A DNA stretch of 64,000 nt from an uncultured Poribacteria bacterium (GCA_951828385.1 OX639973.1:5819200-5883199), one strand, 5' to 3'. Counted from the stretch's first letter, positions 24,113 through 33,308 are shown. The notes: generated by a model from the letters alone, not told the origin. Numbers and translations are program-made.

Positions 24113-24750
24113 TAGCAAATTATCCGATAAACCCGAAACGGAAAACCCCGTTTTCGGACACTTTTACTTTACTGAACCTTTCAATCCTATTCGCTGCTAT
24201 CATCTTCTTATGTCCAGCATGTGACAAACCAGAGCAGACTTTACAAGATATAATGTCTCAAGAGGACACAGTCGAGCAGCTCCCGTTGGGTGAGGGACTC
24301 GCTATCGGTGCAACGGCACCTGAGTTCTCGTTGCCAGATGCTGACGGGAATCTCCATAGTCTCTCGGATTACAGTGGACAAAAGTTAGCCATCGTCTTCT
24401 ATCGGATGGGGACATGAGGTTTCTGTCAAACGCAACTCGGTGAGTTGCAAACAGGTTATGAAGACATTAAAGCACAAGATGCCGAAATAATTGCCATTAG
24501 TGCCGATTCACAGGTGCTTACAGGCATAACAAAGCAGAATCTCGGGATAACTTATCTCTTACTCTCGGATGAAAATACGGAAGCGATTGATGCCTATAAT
24601 GTTATTGACACAGGGAACATGAGCATAGCGCGCCCAGCAACCTATATTATTCACCAAGACGGGCGTGTTGTGTGGAAGTCCCTTGATGCTCAGTTCGGAC
24701 ACCGCTCCAGTTCGGACCAGATTCTGACAGCGTTGAAGGAATTGGAGTAA
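24097..24750 (+). CDS. Predicted selenoprotein: peroxiredoxin/thioredoxin-fold (UxxC)
   Basis: 217 aa reading UGA 24415-24417 as selenocysteine. Starts by overlapping the sulfatase end by 16 bases. A hydrophobic stretch (about 28-46, ending C-P-A-C) may anchor or export it. The AhpC/TSA fold follows: G-A-T-A-P-E-F-S-L-P-D-A-D-G, L-A-I-V-F-Y-R-M-G-T-U-G-F-C-Q-T-Q-L, E-I-I-A-I-S-A-D-S, then RPATYIIHQDGRVVWKS. Normal relatives have W-C-x-x-C after F-Y-R-G, so U replaces the peroxidatic Cys. The frame remains open and family-like after the UGA. Likely reduces peroxides or disulfides outside the cytoplasm. Confidence 0.87.
24423..24454 (+). promoter_or_regulatory. SECIS-like hairpin of peroxiredoxin gene
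   Basis: GCAACTC (24432-24438), loop GGT, GAGTTGC (24442-24448): perfect 7-bp apical stem. The outer CTGT (24423-24426) pairs with ACAG (24451-24454). The loop begins 21 nt after the UGA, as expected of a bacterial SECIS element. Confidence 0.7.
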
Positions 24751-24772
24751 ATTAGAAAAGGAGTCTTTTGGA

Positions 24773-25585
24773 ATGATTGATGTCTGTTTTTTTGCTGATG
24801 AGGTTTCTAAAACTGATTTTGAGGAAGCCATCAAACTCGGCGTTGAAGCTGGCGCGAATACCGTCGAAATACGTGGCGGTGTTTGGGGCAAACACGTAAC
24901 CGAAATTGACGATGACGATGTCCAACGCGCGCAAGATGTCCTGACTGCTTACAATGTTCGCGTCGCCAGTATCGGATCGCCGTTTGGCAAATGCGCAATT
25001 GATGATCCGCAGGAATACGATCAACACCGAAAACACTTTGACCGCATGGTCACGCTTGCACATGCTTTTGATACTCAAGTCATTCGTGGGTTTACGTTTT
25101 GGAATCCGAATCGCCGGACAAAAGGCGCACCGCGCCCCGATATTAACGACTATATGGAACGCATCGTCGAGAAACTTTCGCAAGTAGTGCCGGTCGCGGA
25201 GAGCGCAGACGTTACGCTCTGCTTTGAAAACGAAAGCGCGTGTCTCGCTGGTACTTGCGAAGAGACGCGCGCCGTCATCAATGCCCTCGGAAATAGTACC
25301 TCGCTCACCTCGTGCTGGGATGTTAATAACGGGTTACACTGCGGCGAAAATCCGATCCCGGACGGATACGCCCACATCAAAGGGCTCGTACGACATCTGC
25401 ATGTGAAACCGAATCCTGAGAAAAACCTTGACCCTATCGGCGACACAGATTTGCGGTATGCGCAGCTGCTGGAAACATTAGTCAGTGATGGGTTCACTGG
25501 CGCAGCGAGTATTGAGCACTGGGGGCAGCCGGAAGATATGCTAAGAGGCGTGCGACAACTGCGTGAATTGGTTGATACTATGTAG
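24773..25585 (+). CDS. TIM-barrel sugar phosphate isomerase/epimerase family
   Basis: 270 aa; AAAAGGAG upstream. Xylose-isomerase-like AP endonuclease family-2 fold: C-F-F-A-D-E-V-S start, A-N-T-V-E-I-R-G-G-V-W-G-K-H, T-L-C-F-E-N-E-S-A metal Glu, S-C-W-D-V-N-N-G-L-H-C metal Asp/His, R-H-L-H-V-K-P and A-S-I-E-H-W-G final Glu. Likely isomerises or epimerises a sugar or inositol derivative with a divalent metal. Fourth gene of the PhyH-sulfatase operon, which suggests a role in the same catabolic path. Confidence 0.85.
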   Translation: MIDVCFFADEVSKTDFEEAIKLGVEAGANTVEIRGGVWGKHVTEIDDDDVQRAQDVLTAYNVRVASIGSPFGKCAIDDPQEYDQHRKHFDRMVTLAHAFDTQVIRGFTFWNPNRRTKGAPRPDINDYMERIVEKLSQVVPVAESADVTLCFENESACLAGTCEETRAVINALGNSTSLTSCWDVNNGLHCGENPIPDGYAHIKGLVRHLHVKPNPEKNLDPIGDTDLRYAQLLETLVSDGFTGAASIEHWGQPEDMLRGVRQLRELVDTM

Positions 25586-25609
25586 ACCCCTACGAATAAA
25601 GGAGACACA

Positions 25610-26596
25610 ATGCAATTAAAACCGGACGCACCGCAATTGACTTGGCAGGGTGCTATTTCCCTTCAAAAAACTGAAGACTGGGTAATGCCGTGGCGCACAC
25701 CGCACCCAAGGCATGTCCTATTTCCCGAACCCTTGCTTGAACGCTCAGCGATGCCAGCAGGCGTGCGCATCAGCTTTCGGAGCAATACAACGCGCGTTTC
25801 GGGGAATATCATACCGCAAAAAGAAAGTGGGATGTTGGATCTCTGTTGTGAGGGTGAAGTCGTAGCCTCGCTGAATCTGTCACAGAAAGACGAGTTTGTT
25901 TTTCAAGGTTTGTCGGATGAAGAAAAATTAATTGAGTTGTGGCTGCCACAATTCGGGAAATTTCAACTCCGTAACTTGGAGATAGATGATGGCGCAACGC
26001 TTGAGGCGTTCACGGATACGCGCCCTCGATGGATTACCTACGGCAGTTCTATAACGCAGTGTCGGACAGCGGCATCACCGACACAGACGTGGCCAGGAAT
26101 CGTCGCACGTACACACGGACTGAATTTAACCTGTCTCGGCTACGGGGGACAATGCCATCTTGATGCGATGGTAGCACGGATGATCCGAGATACGCCTGCT
26201 GATTATGTCTCAATGTGTCTCGGCATTAATATTCAAGGGGCATCCAGTTTAGGACCGCGGGCGTTCCGTCCTGCGATCATCGGTGCCGTCCAGATTGTCC
26301 GAGAGAAGCATCCGGATATACCCATCGCGCTCATGTCGCCTATCTGTTCACCCCCGCGAGAGGAGAAACCGAACGCCGTAGGATTTCACCTTCAACGGAT
26401 GCGGGAAGAGGTTCAAGCCGCTGCCGAAGCCTTACAAGCGCACGGCGATACACATGTCCATTACGTTGACGGGTTAAGTGTCTTTGGTGAGGATTATGTT
26501 CATCTACTCCCTGATGCCCTACATCCCGATGCGGAAGGCTACCGAGTCATGGGTAAGAATTTCACAACCGTAGTCGCCGAAAAATTTTTCGTATAA
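25610..26596 (+). CDS. SGNH/GDSL-type esterase with N-terminal beta domain
   Basis: 328 aa; AAGGAG before the ATG. The first ~130 residues form a beta-rich jelly-roll-like domain; the hydrolase starts at W-I-T-Y-G-S-S-I-T with the catalytic Ser (block I), continues through LGYGGQCHLD (Gly, block II), the C-L-G-I-N-I-Q region (Asn, block III) and ends at D-A-L-H-P-D-A-E-G-Y with the Asp-x-x-His pair (block V). Resembles carbohydrate-esterase (CE2-like or SGNH) proteins. No signal peptide. Last gene of the operon, followed by a terminator on the opposite strand. Confidence 0.85.
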   Translation: MQLKPDAPQLTWQGAISLQKTEDWVMPWRTPHPRHVLFPEPLLERSAMPAGVRISFRSNTTRVSGNIIPQKESGMLDLCCEGEVVASLNLSQKDEFVFQGLSDEEKLIELWLPQFGKFQLRNLEIDDGATLEAFTDTRPRWITYGSSITQCRTAASPTQTWPGIVARTHGLNLTCLGYGGQCHLDAMVARMIRDTPADYVSMCLGINIQGASSLGPRAFRPAIIGAVQIVREKHPDIPIALMSPICSPPREEKPNAVGFHLQRMREEVQAAAEALQAHGDTHVHYVDGLSVFGEDYVHLLPDALHPDAEGYRVMGKNFTTVVAEKFFV

Positions 26597-26615
26597 ATGC
26601 ATCCTCAAAAAAAAA

Positions 26616-26646
26616 TTGCTGGCGCGGTTACAAACCTCGCCAGCAA
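26616..26646 (-). terminator. Rho-independent terminator of the oxidoreductase gene
   Basis: TTGCTGGCG/CGCCAGCAA with inner GGTT-ACA-AACC and one mismatch; on the minus strand the stem is followed by a run of U residues (T-run complement of 26607-26615). It lies 16 bases past the oxidoreductase stop and also separates it from the convergent SGNH gene. Confidence 0.8.
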
Positions 26647-26662
26647 ATATACCTGCAATCTA

Positions 26663-27721
26663 TTATCCTTTTATTTCTACGGCGTTTCCACTCTCTGCAG
26701 AGGCGTAAATCCCATCGGTTATCTTCTGAACAACCAGCGCGTTTTCCAAGCTCGTCAAAGGTGGCCGGTTTTCGCGTATGCCAGCAGCAAAATCAGAGAG
26801 CGGGTTGCTATGTGGTGATTCCGGTGCCTCCCCTATTTCCATAAGGGATGTTGATTCAACACCGCTTCCTGTTGTTGTGCGATTATAAGTAACACTTTCC
26901 GGTTTGCCATCACCCATAGTCAACTTAAGAGAACCCTCCGTGCCGATAATTTCCCAACCTTGATGTGTGTGCATCGTCATGAACTCACCCCGTTCAACGC
27001 TGAGCACAATACCACCTTCGCATCGGATAAGGGCAGTATAGTGCGTTTCCGCATCGGAACCCGGAGCGATGTGTGATTCAAAGACCGATGGCACCGTCCA
27101 CGTCTGGGCAAATACGGTCTGTGGCTTAAGCTGCCATCCTGTAATACCGAGCAGATAGTCGAGATCGTAACATCCCCAGTTCACGAGAATGCCGCCGCCG
27201 TTGAGAGCCTTTGTCAACCGCCAAACCGGGCGCGGTGTGTCGGGTTCTTTCCCTGCACCTCTGATGGCGCGACAATAGACGCTACGCAGGTCGCCCAAAC
27301 CGCCAGTCGTGATGAGTTGTGTCGCAAGCCGCGCAGCAGGACTGAAACGGTTCCGCGAGGAACAACAGCCTGAGATTAAGTCTCCACGCGCAGCGATGAG
27401 TTGTTCGACTTCTGCAGCGTTCATCGCAATCGGTTTCTCAATCAGGACATGCTTGCCGCTCTCAAATGCGCGCAAGGCGACTTCTGTCCGGTATTGCGTC
27501 GGAAACGCAAGTACCACCGCTTCGACTTCATCGTCGTTGAGCAGCTCGATGTCGTTGCTATACATTTTCGGTGGGTTGAAGCGTTTCGCAGCGTTGGTTC
27601 TATTTTGCTCAATCATATCCGCCGCAGCGACTAACTCAATGTGTGATGCCTCTGATGCGATACCGAGATGTCTGCTCCCGATAACACCACATCCGATTAC
27701 ACCTACTTTTACGGGTTCCAT
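26663..27721 (-). CDS. Gfo/Idh/MocA-family NAD(P)-dependent oxidoreductase
   Basis: 352 aa; ribosome site AAGGACCC (27733-27740 complement) is 11 bases upstream. Rossmann start V-K-V-G-V-I-G-C-G-V-I-G-S-R-H; L-I-E-K-P-I-A-M-N carries the catalytic Lys of the family's E-K-P; ALNGGGILVNWGCYDLDYLLG holds the expected His-region, here with Cys-Tyr-Asp rather than H-x-x-D-x-x-H, which is unusual. Oxidises or reduces a sugar or inositol-like substrate. No signal peptide. The LamG gene lies upstream, 50 bases away. Confidence 0.88.
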   Translation of the reverse strand: MEPVKVGVIGCGVIGSRHLGIASEASHIELVAAADMIEQNRTNAAKRFNPPKMYSNDIELLNDDEVEAVVLAFPTQYRTEVALRAFESGKHVLIEKPIAMNAAEVEQLIAARGDLISGCCSSRNRFSPAARLATQLITTGGLGDLRSVYCRAIRGAGKEPDTPRPVWRLTKALNGGGILVNWGCYDLDYLLGITGWQLKPQTVFAQTWTVPSVFESHIAPGSDAETHYTALIRCEGGIVLSVERGEFMTMHTHQGWEIIGTEGSLKLTMGDGKPESVTYNRTTTGSGVESTSLMEIGEAPESPHSNPLSDFAAGIRENRPPLTSLENALVVQKITDGIYASAESGNAVEIKG

Positions 27722-27771
27722 AATATAATTAAAGGGTCCTTTCTGAAGATAAAATTACGGAGGCGGTTGCT

Positions 27772-28560
27772 TTAGAACGAAGTTTTGATGTGTCCCCAAC
27801 GGGTTGCGAGTTTGCCTTGCGGTTGGACAGGAAGGCCTTTCGCTTCAAAAACTTGTTTAACTTCATTTGCAGATAAGGCTTTGTTATAAATCAGCACCTC
27901 GTCAATGATGCCTACAAAACCGCTATCACCTGCGTGCCCAATCTCCATTTCTGAGCCACCCGTTGACATGGGACCATTGTAATTCTGTTCTTTCTCCAAC
28001 TTACCATCAATATAAAGAAACATCTCTTTGTCGGCAACGACACCCACAATATGATGCCACTTCCCTTTATCGAACTGAGGCGCACCGAAACCGCCGTCCC
28101 CTTGCCAACCCGGTTGAACAATGAATTCCATCTCTTGACCGGCGTTTCTGCCATCAAACCGCAATGCCCAACCGTTGACATCGCGCTGCGCGACAATCGT
28201 GCCACAGCACCCTGCGACGACACCTTTCACAGGGCTATCACTATCAGCATTCACCCACGCAGCAACGCTCATCTCTTTTTCACCAGCGAATTCTAATGAA
28301 GCCGTGCCGGGAATATCGACAAAATTTTCGCCGTTGAATTCAAGGGCTTTTCCCACTTTACCCGCGACAGATTTCGGATTGCCATCAAGTGTCCCGTCGT
28401 TGTCACCTAAGACATCTTCAACTTTACCACCCGCGATAGTCCCGTCATCAAAGGACCAATAACTCACCGCACCGTCCACTGGGAGTTGCGCATCCGTTAA
28501 AGGAATCGCTACTAAAAGGCACGCAATACACAGCATTGATATTGATATTTTTTTTAACAT
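27772..28560 (-). CDS. Secreted LamG-domain protein with WG-tail
   Basis: 262 aa. Signal peptide to about residue 24 (LTDA). One LamG domain: A-V-S-Y-W-S-F-D-D-G, K-A-L-E-F-N-G-E-N-F-V-D-I, MSVAAWVNAD, KWHHIVGVVADKEMFLYIDGK and G-I-I-D-E-V-L-I-Y-N-K-A-L-S. The C-terminus is G-K-L-A-T-R-W-G-H-I-K-T-S-F, the shared tail with Arg at the variable position. The inserted C-C-G-T between strands could form a disulfide. Tandem with the next LamG gene (75-base gap) and the oxidoreductase. Confidence 0.87.
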   Translation of the reverse strand: MLKKISISMLCIACLLVAIPLTDAQLPVDGAVSYWSFDDGTIAGGKVEDVLGDNDGTLDGNPKSVAGKVGKALEFNGENFVDIPGTASLEFAGEKEMSVAAWVNADSDSPVKGVVAGCCGTIVAQRDVNGWALRFDGRNAGQEMEFIVQPGWQGDGGFGAPQFDKGKWHHIVGVVADKEMFLYIDGKLEKEQNYNGPMSTGGSEMEIGHAGDSGFVGIIDEVLIYNKALSANEVKQVFEAKGLPVQPQGKLATRWGHIKTSF

Positions 28561-28635
28561 GGAATCTTATCCCCTTATAGTTATTTTTAGCGAAAGGAGG
28601 CGGGTAAAGATGAACGTTACCCGCCTACCAATAGA

Positions 28636-29442
28636 TTAGTATTGCTGTTTAACATTCGCCCAAGTCGTGGAGAGTTTGCCTTCCGGTTCGACCGGTGTCA
28701 AAAGCATTGCGGAAAGTCCTTTGTCCATCATTATCTGGATCTCATCTGCGCTGAGTGCGACGTTGAAGATCGCAACTTCGTCAATAACCGCATTGCCAAA
28801 TCTACCATCGCAACAGGTATCCCTGCCGATGTATAGCGGTCCATCGTCGCCATCAATAGGATCTTGATTAATCGTCATGGAGCTCTCTGCTATGCCATCA
28901 ATATAGATATTCCACTCACCGGTTGCACTGTCAAACGTCGTGGTGTAGAGATGCCACTCGGTAATGTCGTTCGGACCGACTTCACCGTCGCGCCAGCCAC
29001 CGGGCTTGTTCCAGCAGCCATTGTTACAAATCGGCCACGAAACGTTTTTGGTATCCGCATTCGGATGGATGATATATGCATTCCGTTTTTCAATCATCCA
29101 ACCGTGCTGATTCCAAGTGTCTGTCATGCTTTTAACCCAAAGCGAGACGGTGATGGCATCTGTCGGATTCACGTGTGCAGGAACTTCGACATAAGCATCT
29201 ACGCCATCGAGTTCCAACCCTGAACCAAACACGCCGTTAACCCACGACGGGTTTCCTTCTATTGTGGCATCAAGGGCACTGTCGGATGAATCCGCAGCAA
29301 GATTACCACTACCTTCGTCAAAGAGCCAGAGGCCCGTCAGCGTCCTGAGTTCAACTTGTGCCTCTGCGGAAGTAACAGCAAACAAGCAAACACTCAGAAG
29401 TAGACTGAGTCCTATGAAGGTTAATTGTCTCATAAATTTCAT
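28636..29442 (-). CDS. Secreted LamG-domain protein with WG-tail
   Basis: 268 aa. ATG 29442 has AGGAGG six to seven bases upstream, favouring it over the ATG at 29433. Signal peptide to about A-E-A (residue 28). LamG domain: L-W-L-F-D-E-G-S-G-N, GSGLELDGVDAYVEVP, V-S-L-W-V-K, TEWHLYTTTFD, NAVIDEVAIFNVALS. The tail is G-K-L-S-T-T-W-A-N-V-K-Q-Q-Y. Likely first gene of the leftward LamG-LamG-oxidoreductase group. Confidence 0.87.
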   Translation of the reverse strand: MKFMRQLTFIGLSLLLSVCLFAVTSAEAQVELRTLTGLWLFDEGSGNLAADSSDSALDATIEGNPSWVNGVFGSGLELDGVDAYVEVPAHVNPTDAITVSLWVKSMTDTWNQHGWMIEKRNAYIIHPNADTKNVSWPICNNGCWNKPGGWRDGEVGPNDITEWHLYTTTFDSATGEWNIYIDGIAESSMTINQDPIDGDDGPLYIGRDTCCDGRFGNAVIDEVAIFNVALSADEIQIMMDKGLSAMLLTPVEPEGKLSTTWANVKQQY

Positions 29443-29676
29443 GAAAACCTCCTAATATCTTTAGGTATTCGTGTCTGAACAAACCAAATTTGATAAGCAT
29501 CTGAGATTTTTTAAACCTATAGGTCCAATTATTATGCCAAAAGATTCGGTTTATGTCAATCAATTTTTTAAAACCCAATTCTTTTTAGCGTGTCTCTCAT
29601 AAAACCAATTTTGTTGGACGAAATCCTCTGTCTCCTTCCGAGAGTCATTCAATTGTCACAAATCACGCTTGTCGGA

Positions 29677-29691
29677 GGGGTTTGTAACCCC
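29677..29691. repeat. Palindrome GGGGTT-TGT-AACCCC
   Basis: Six-bp perfect stem, member of the scattered short-palindrome set; its GGTT-TGT-AACC core repeats the core of the terminator at 26616-26646. Confidence 0.5.
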
Positions 29692-29736
29692 GATTCTTAC
29701 GAAAACTGAATACCTCTGCCTGCTTCCGATTTTCGG

Positions 29737-29766
29737 TTGACATAAATTGTTCAGGCGTGGTATCAT
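29737..29766 (+). promoter_or_regulatory. Sigma-70-type promoter
   Basis: TTGACA (29737-29742), 18-base spacer, TATCAT (29761-29766), leaving a ~150-base leader before the Ycf48-like gene. Confidence 0.6.
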
Positions 29767-29925
29767 ATACTTCAGAATGAAGCACGTAGACTTCAGTTCA
29801 CGGTTATAGAAAAGTACAATGCACTACTTAAAACGAAGGGCGTTACTCGCAAGCCCGTCTCAAGAAGTAAGGAGGTTGGCGTTCATTCCGTACCTGAAGG
29901 GTCGGTCTTGACGCTGTGAATTTTG

Positions 29926-31788
29926 ATGAAACAGAAAAAGCGAATACTATCTATTTTTGGAGTCTTGCTGCTGCTTTCTATCGCGCCTTTCGCGTTTGCA
30001 CAAAAAGCGTGGGAGACGGTGAGCGAATCCAAGTGGCAGGCTTCCTTTTCCGATGTCTTTTTTGTCGATGCACAACACGGATGGATTGTCGGTAGCAGTG
30101 CAACAATCCTACATACAAATGACGGCGGCACCACGTGGAACCAGCAACCCCTACCGCTTAATGTTGAACTAAAGAAGGTCCGTTTTATTAACCCACAAAT
30201 CGGCTGGGCAGTCGGCGAAAACGGCACAGTCCTGAAGACTACAGATGGTGGGCAGACATGGATGAAGAAGAATACTGGTACCGGTGTTGCGTTGTTAGAT
30301 GTCTCTTTCGCGGATGAGAAACACGGTTGGGCGAGTGGAGATGGTGGATTCATCATCAGCACCAAAAACGGTGGCACAACGTGGGTACAACAGGCGATTG
30401 ACACCAACAACACGATTGAAGGCATTCACTTCGTCAGTCCACAGGTCGGTTGGGCAGCAGGGGGCGGTGGGACCCTTCTTCACACCAGTGATGGTGGACA
30501 GACATGGAAATTCCAGACCAGCGCGACAGTGAACACACTTGATGCCCTTTTCATGCTAAACGGTAAAGCAGGATGGGCAGTCGGGGCAGGGGGTGCTGTT
30601 GTCGGAACGGTTAACGGTAACAAGTGGGACATCCAAACGAGCAACGTCCCGAACTCCAACGGAATGCCTGAGCCGATTTGGGATGTCCACTTCGCGGATG
30701 AAAATATTGGGATTGCCGCTGCTGAATTCGGTGTAATCCTTCGCACAAAAGATGGTGGCACAACCTGGGCACCCCTTGAAACTCGCCCCGTTGCTGCGCG
30801 ACTCCAAGGTATTCACATGATCAATGCAACCGAAGCATGGATCGTCGGAGATAAGGCAACAATCCTGCACACCACAGATGGCGGTGAAACATGGGATGTT
30901 ATATCAAGCGCGAGCGAACTTCGTGCTGTCTATTTCCACAACGACATACTCGGTTGGGCAGTCGGTTTGGCAGGGAGCGTTTTGCACACCAATGATGGCG
31001 GTGAAACATGGAAATCCCAAGATAGTGGGAATGTCTTTGAACTCTTCGGCGTTGGCTTTGTTGATGAAAATAGAGGGTATATCGTCGGGAGCAATGCAGC
31101 ATTGGCTGAAACAAAAGATGGCGGCAAAACTTGGGGAGACCTCAGCGACCCAGGCGATGAAGGGCACGGCACCGCCGAACGGATTAAGTTTGAGGGAGAC
31201 CTGAGTTTTCTCAGTGCAATGGGGTCCTATGCTATGAGTTTTGGCAGCCCTACACACGGATGGGCGGTTGGCGAAATGAGTCGGGTTATGCACACAGTTG
31301 ATGGCGGAGAGACTTGGAGAAACCAAGATGGTGCTGCCATGTTTGTCAATCTGTATGGGGTTCATTTCATTAATGGAAATGTCGGCTGGGTCGTCGGAGA
31401 TGCTGGCACTATCTCGAAAACGGTGGATGGCGGACAAACTTGGACACCTACCTCGCAAGGCCCCACTTGGAATGATGTCCATGCTATAGATGAACAGAAC
31501 GCATGGGTCGCTGGTGAACAAGGGGCTATTGTGGTAACCACAGACGGTGGCACGACATGGATTGATCAAACTGTGCCAACGCAGGAAAACCTCAATGCTA
31601 TTCTGTTCCGTGATGCCAAAGAAGGGTGGGCGGTCGGAGACAACGGCACAATCCTCTACACAAGCGATGGCGGTGTTACTTGGCTACTGCAGCAATCGCC
31701 AACAAGAAACCATCTTCGCGACCTCGTTCAAACGCCAAGTGGTCAACTCTGGGCAATTGGCGACGCTACAACTATTATTCGTTATTAG
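29926..31788 (+). CDS. Secreted Ycf48/HCF136-like beta-propeller
   Basis: 620 aa from ATG 29926 (TTG 29923 is possible). Signal peptide to A-F-A (about 24). About twelve repeats, each ending G-W-x-V-G then ...T-x-D-G-G-x-T-W, for example G-W-I-V-G-S-S-A-T-I-L-H-T-N-D-G-G-T-T-W: the bacterial sialidase-like/BNR pattern used by photosystem II assembly factor Ycf48 and many non-photosynthetic homologues. Twelve blades is more than the seven of Ycf48, so it may form two propellers. No tail motif at its C-terminus (ends T-T-I-I-R-Y). Function probably binding or scaffold outside the cytoplasm. Confidence 0.85.
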   Translation: MKQKKRILSIFGVLLLLSIAPFAFAQKAWETVSESKWQASFSDVFFVDAQHGWIVGSSATILHTNDGGTTWNQQPLPLNVELKKVRFINPQIGWAVGENGTVLKTTDGGQTWMKKNTGTGVALLDVSFADEKHGWASGDGGFIISTKNGGTTWVQQAIDTNNTIEGIHFVSPQVGWAAGGGGTLLHTSDGGQTWKFQTSATVNTLDALFMLNGKAGWAVGAGGAVVGTVNGNKWDIQTSNVPNSNGMPEPIWDVHFADENIGIAAAEFGVILRTKDGGTTWAPLETRPVAARLQGIHMINATEAWIVGDKATILHTTDGGETWDVISSASELRAVYFHNDILGWAVGLAGSVLHTNDGGETWKSQDSGNVFELFGVGFVDENRGYIVGSNAALAETKDGGKTWGDLSDPGDEGHGTAERIKFEGDLSFLSAMGSYAMSFGSPTHGWAVGEMSRVMHTVDGGETWRNQDGAAMFVNLYGVHFINGNVGWVVGDAGTISKTVDGGQTWTPTSQGPTWNDVHAIDEQNAWVAGEQGAIVVTTDGGTTWIDQTVPTQENLNAILFRDAKEGWAVGDNGTILYTSDGGVTWLLQQSPTRNHLRDLVQTPSGQLWAIGDATTIIRY

Positions 31789-31802
31789 CACCTATTGAGA
31801 TA

Positions 31803-31837
31803 GGGTATGGATGGGTACCTCTTACCTACCCATACCC
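31803..31837. terminator. Hairpin after Ycf48-like gene
   Basis: GGGTATGG (31803-31810) and CCATACCC (31830-31837) with inner partial pairing, 15 bases past the stop. No U-run. Probably reduces read-through into the efflux genes. Confidence 0.45.
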
Positions 31838-31907
31838 ATGATTTCGCTCGTAGAGATGCGCCTTCCTGAAAGTCCGTCTTTACTGAACACGGGAGGACAC
31901 GACCGCG

Positions 31908-33308
31908 ATGAATCCATTACGGTTCTGCCACTTCGTATGTGTCGGAACCTTTTTACTACTTCTAATAAATCTTACATCTGTAGCACAAGAACCACGGGGT
32001 TTGACATTAGAGAACAGTATTGAAATCGCCAAAAAAAGCAATCTTACTGTTCAAACTGCTGAGCAGAGCCTGAAAACTGCTGAGGCACAAGTTCGCTCTG
32101 CACGCGCAGGACTCTTGCCAAGGATCACAGCCAATGGTAGTTATACTTATTTTAAAGATGTACAAAAGTCAGTCATCCAAGCCGACGGTGGGTTTGGGTT
32201 CCCGATGCCGGGCGGAGAAATGGACGAAATGTCTCCACCGAGCGCGGATAACGAAGCCGATCTGATTGAACTGGAATTTGGAGCACATCACAACCTTCAA
32301 GGCACTGTCAATCTAACACAACCCGTCTTCGCATGGGGACGTTACTATTACGGGTATCGAGCCGCAAAACTCAACTATCAAGCCGTACAACGCGATGTTG
32401 ATACCGCCTATAATCAGCTCCGTTTAGATGTATCTGAAGCGTTCTACGCTGTCTTAATCGCCCAAGAGTTTGTGAGGGTAGCACAGCAAAGCGTTTCCCT
32501 TGTTGAAAAGCAACTCGGGATCGCAGAGGCTTCGCTTAAGGCAGGTGCCGCAACTGACTTTGATGTCCTTCGCGCAAAGGTCCAACTCGCAAATGCAAAA
32601 TCCCAACTTGTTCGTGCCAAGAACGCCATCATTACCGCCAAAAACGCCTATAAAACAGTACTAAACATACCACTCGCCGAGGACGTGTCGGTTAAAGGCA
32701 CACTCGAAATCCCAGAAAAACATCGAATGCTTGTATTGAAACTTGATACGTTGATCGAGCAGGCACTTAAAAATCGTCCTGAAGTACACCGCACGCAATT
32801 GAGTGAGCATGCTGCCCACAAACAGGTTGACATCGCTAAAACGCGGAGCCTTCCTGACCTTGGGCTTTTCACAAACTACCAAATATCACAGAATGAAAGA
32901 CTAACACAAATGAATAGGATTTGGAGCGTCGGTTTCCAAATCAATATCCCTATTTTTGATGGGTTTGCAACGCGCGCAGCCGTCCAGCAATCCGAGTCCA
33001 CTTTAAAGCAGGTCCAGTTGGGCGGAACCCAAGTTAAAGTCGGTGTTGAGTTTGAAGTGCGCAATGCCTATCTGAATCTCCTTGGCGCGCAAACACTTAT
33101 TGATGTACAGCGTGAGGCGGTTGCTCAGGCACAGGAGAGTGTACGCATCGCAAATCTCCAATTTCAAAATGGAATCATTACCACTGTCGCATTGACCGAC
33201 ACCCAACTCGCGTTAGCACAAGCAGAAGTCAATCGGCTTCAGGCATACCACGATTACGTCGTCGGTTTGGCGAGATTGGAAAAAGCGATAGGGCAAACAT
33301 TACAATGA
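31908..33308 (+). CDS. TolC-family outer-membrane efflux protein
   Basis: 466 aa; GGGAGG (31892-31897) upstream. Signal peptide to V-A-Q (about residue 26). Two repeats of the OEP family: LTLENSIEIAKKSNLTVQTAEQ opens the first, ISIPIF/IPIFDGFATRA the second half; many Ala/Gln-rich coiled-coil helices (QLGIAEASLKAGAATDFDVLRAK) and the beta-barrel strands (QPVFAWGRYYYGYRAAK). Forms the outer-membrane channel of a tripartite exporter; the adaptor gene follows 47 bases later. An acidic Pro/Met insert (PMPGGEMDEMSPPS) lies in the first barrel region. Confidence 0.9.
   Translation: MNPLRFCHFVCVGTFLLLLINLTSVAQEPRGLTLENSIEIAKKSNLTVQTAEQSLKTAEAQVRSARAGLLPRITANGSYTYFKDVQKSVIQADGGFGFPMPGGEMDEMSPPSADNEADLIELEFGAHHNLQGTVNLTQPVFAWGRYYYGYRAAKLNYQAVQRDVDTAYNQLRLDVSEAFYAVLIAQEFVRVAQQSVSLVEKQLGIAEASLKAGAATDFDVLRAKVQLANAKSQLVRAKNAIITAKNAYKTVLNIPLAEDVSVKGTLEIPEKHRMLVLKLDTLIEQALKNRPEVHRTQLSEHAAHKQVDIAKTRSLPDLGLFTNYQISQNERLTQMNRIWSVGFQINIPIFDGFATRAAVQQSESTLKQVQLGGTQVKVGVEFEVRNAYLNLLGAQTLIDVQREAVAQAQESVRIANLQFQNGIITTVALTDTQLALAQAEVNRLQAYHDYVVGLARLEKAIGQTLQ

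Larger units (their letters stand above)
29443..29925. other. Intergenic region between divergent LamG and Ycf48-like genes
   Basis: No gene found. Contains GGGGTT-TGT-AACCCC (29677-29691) and a promoter (29737-29766), listed separately. A GGAGG (29871-29875) lies 50 bases before the next start, too far to serve it. Confidence 0.6.

Noticed and set aside
24415-24417. Sequencing error or nonsense mutation in the peroxiredoxin
   Set aside because: UGA is exactly at the catalytic Cys, the downstream frame is intact and a SECIS-like hairpin follows.
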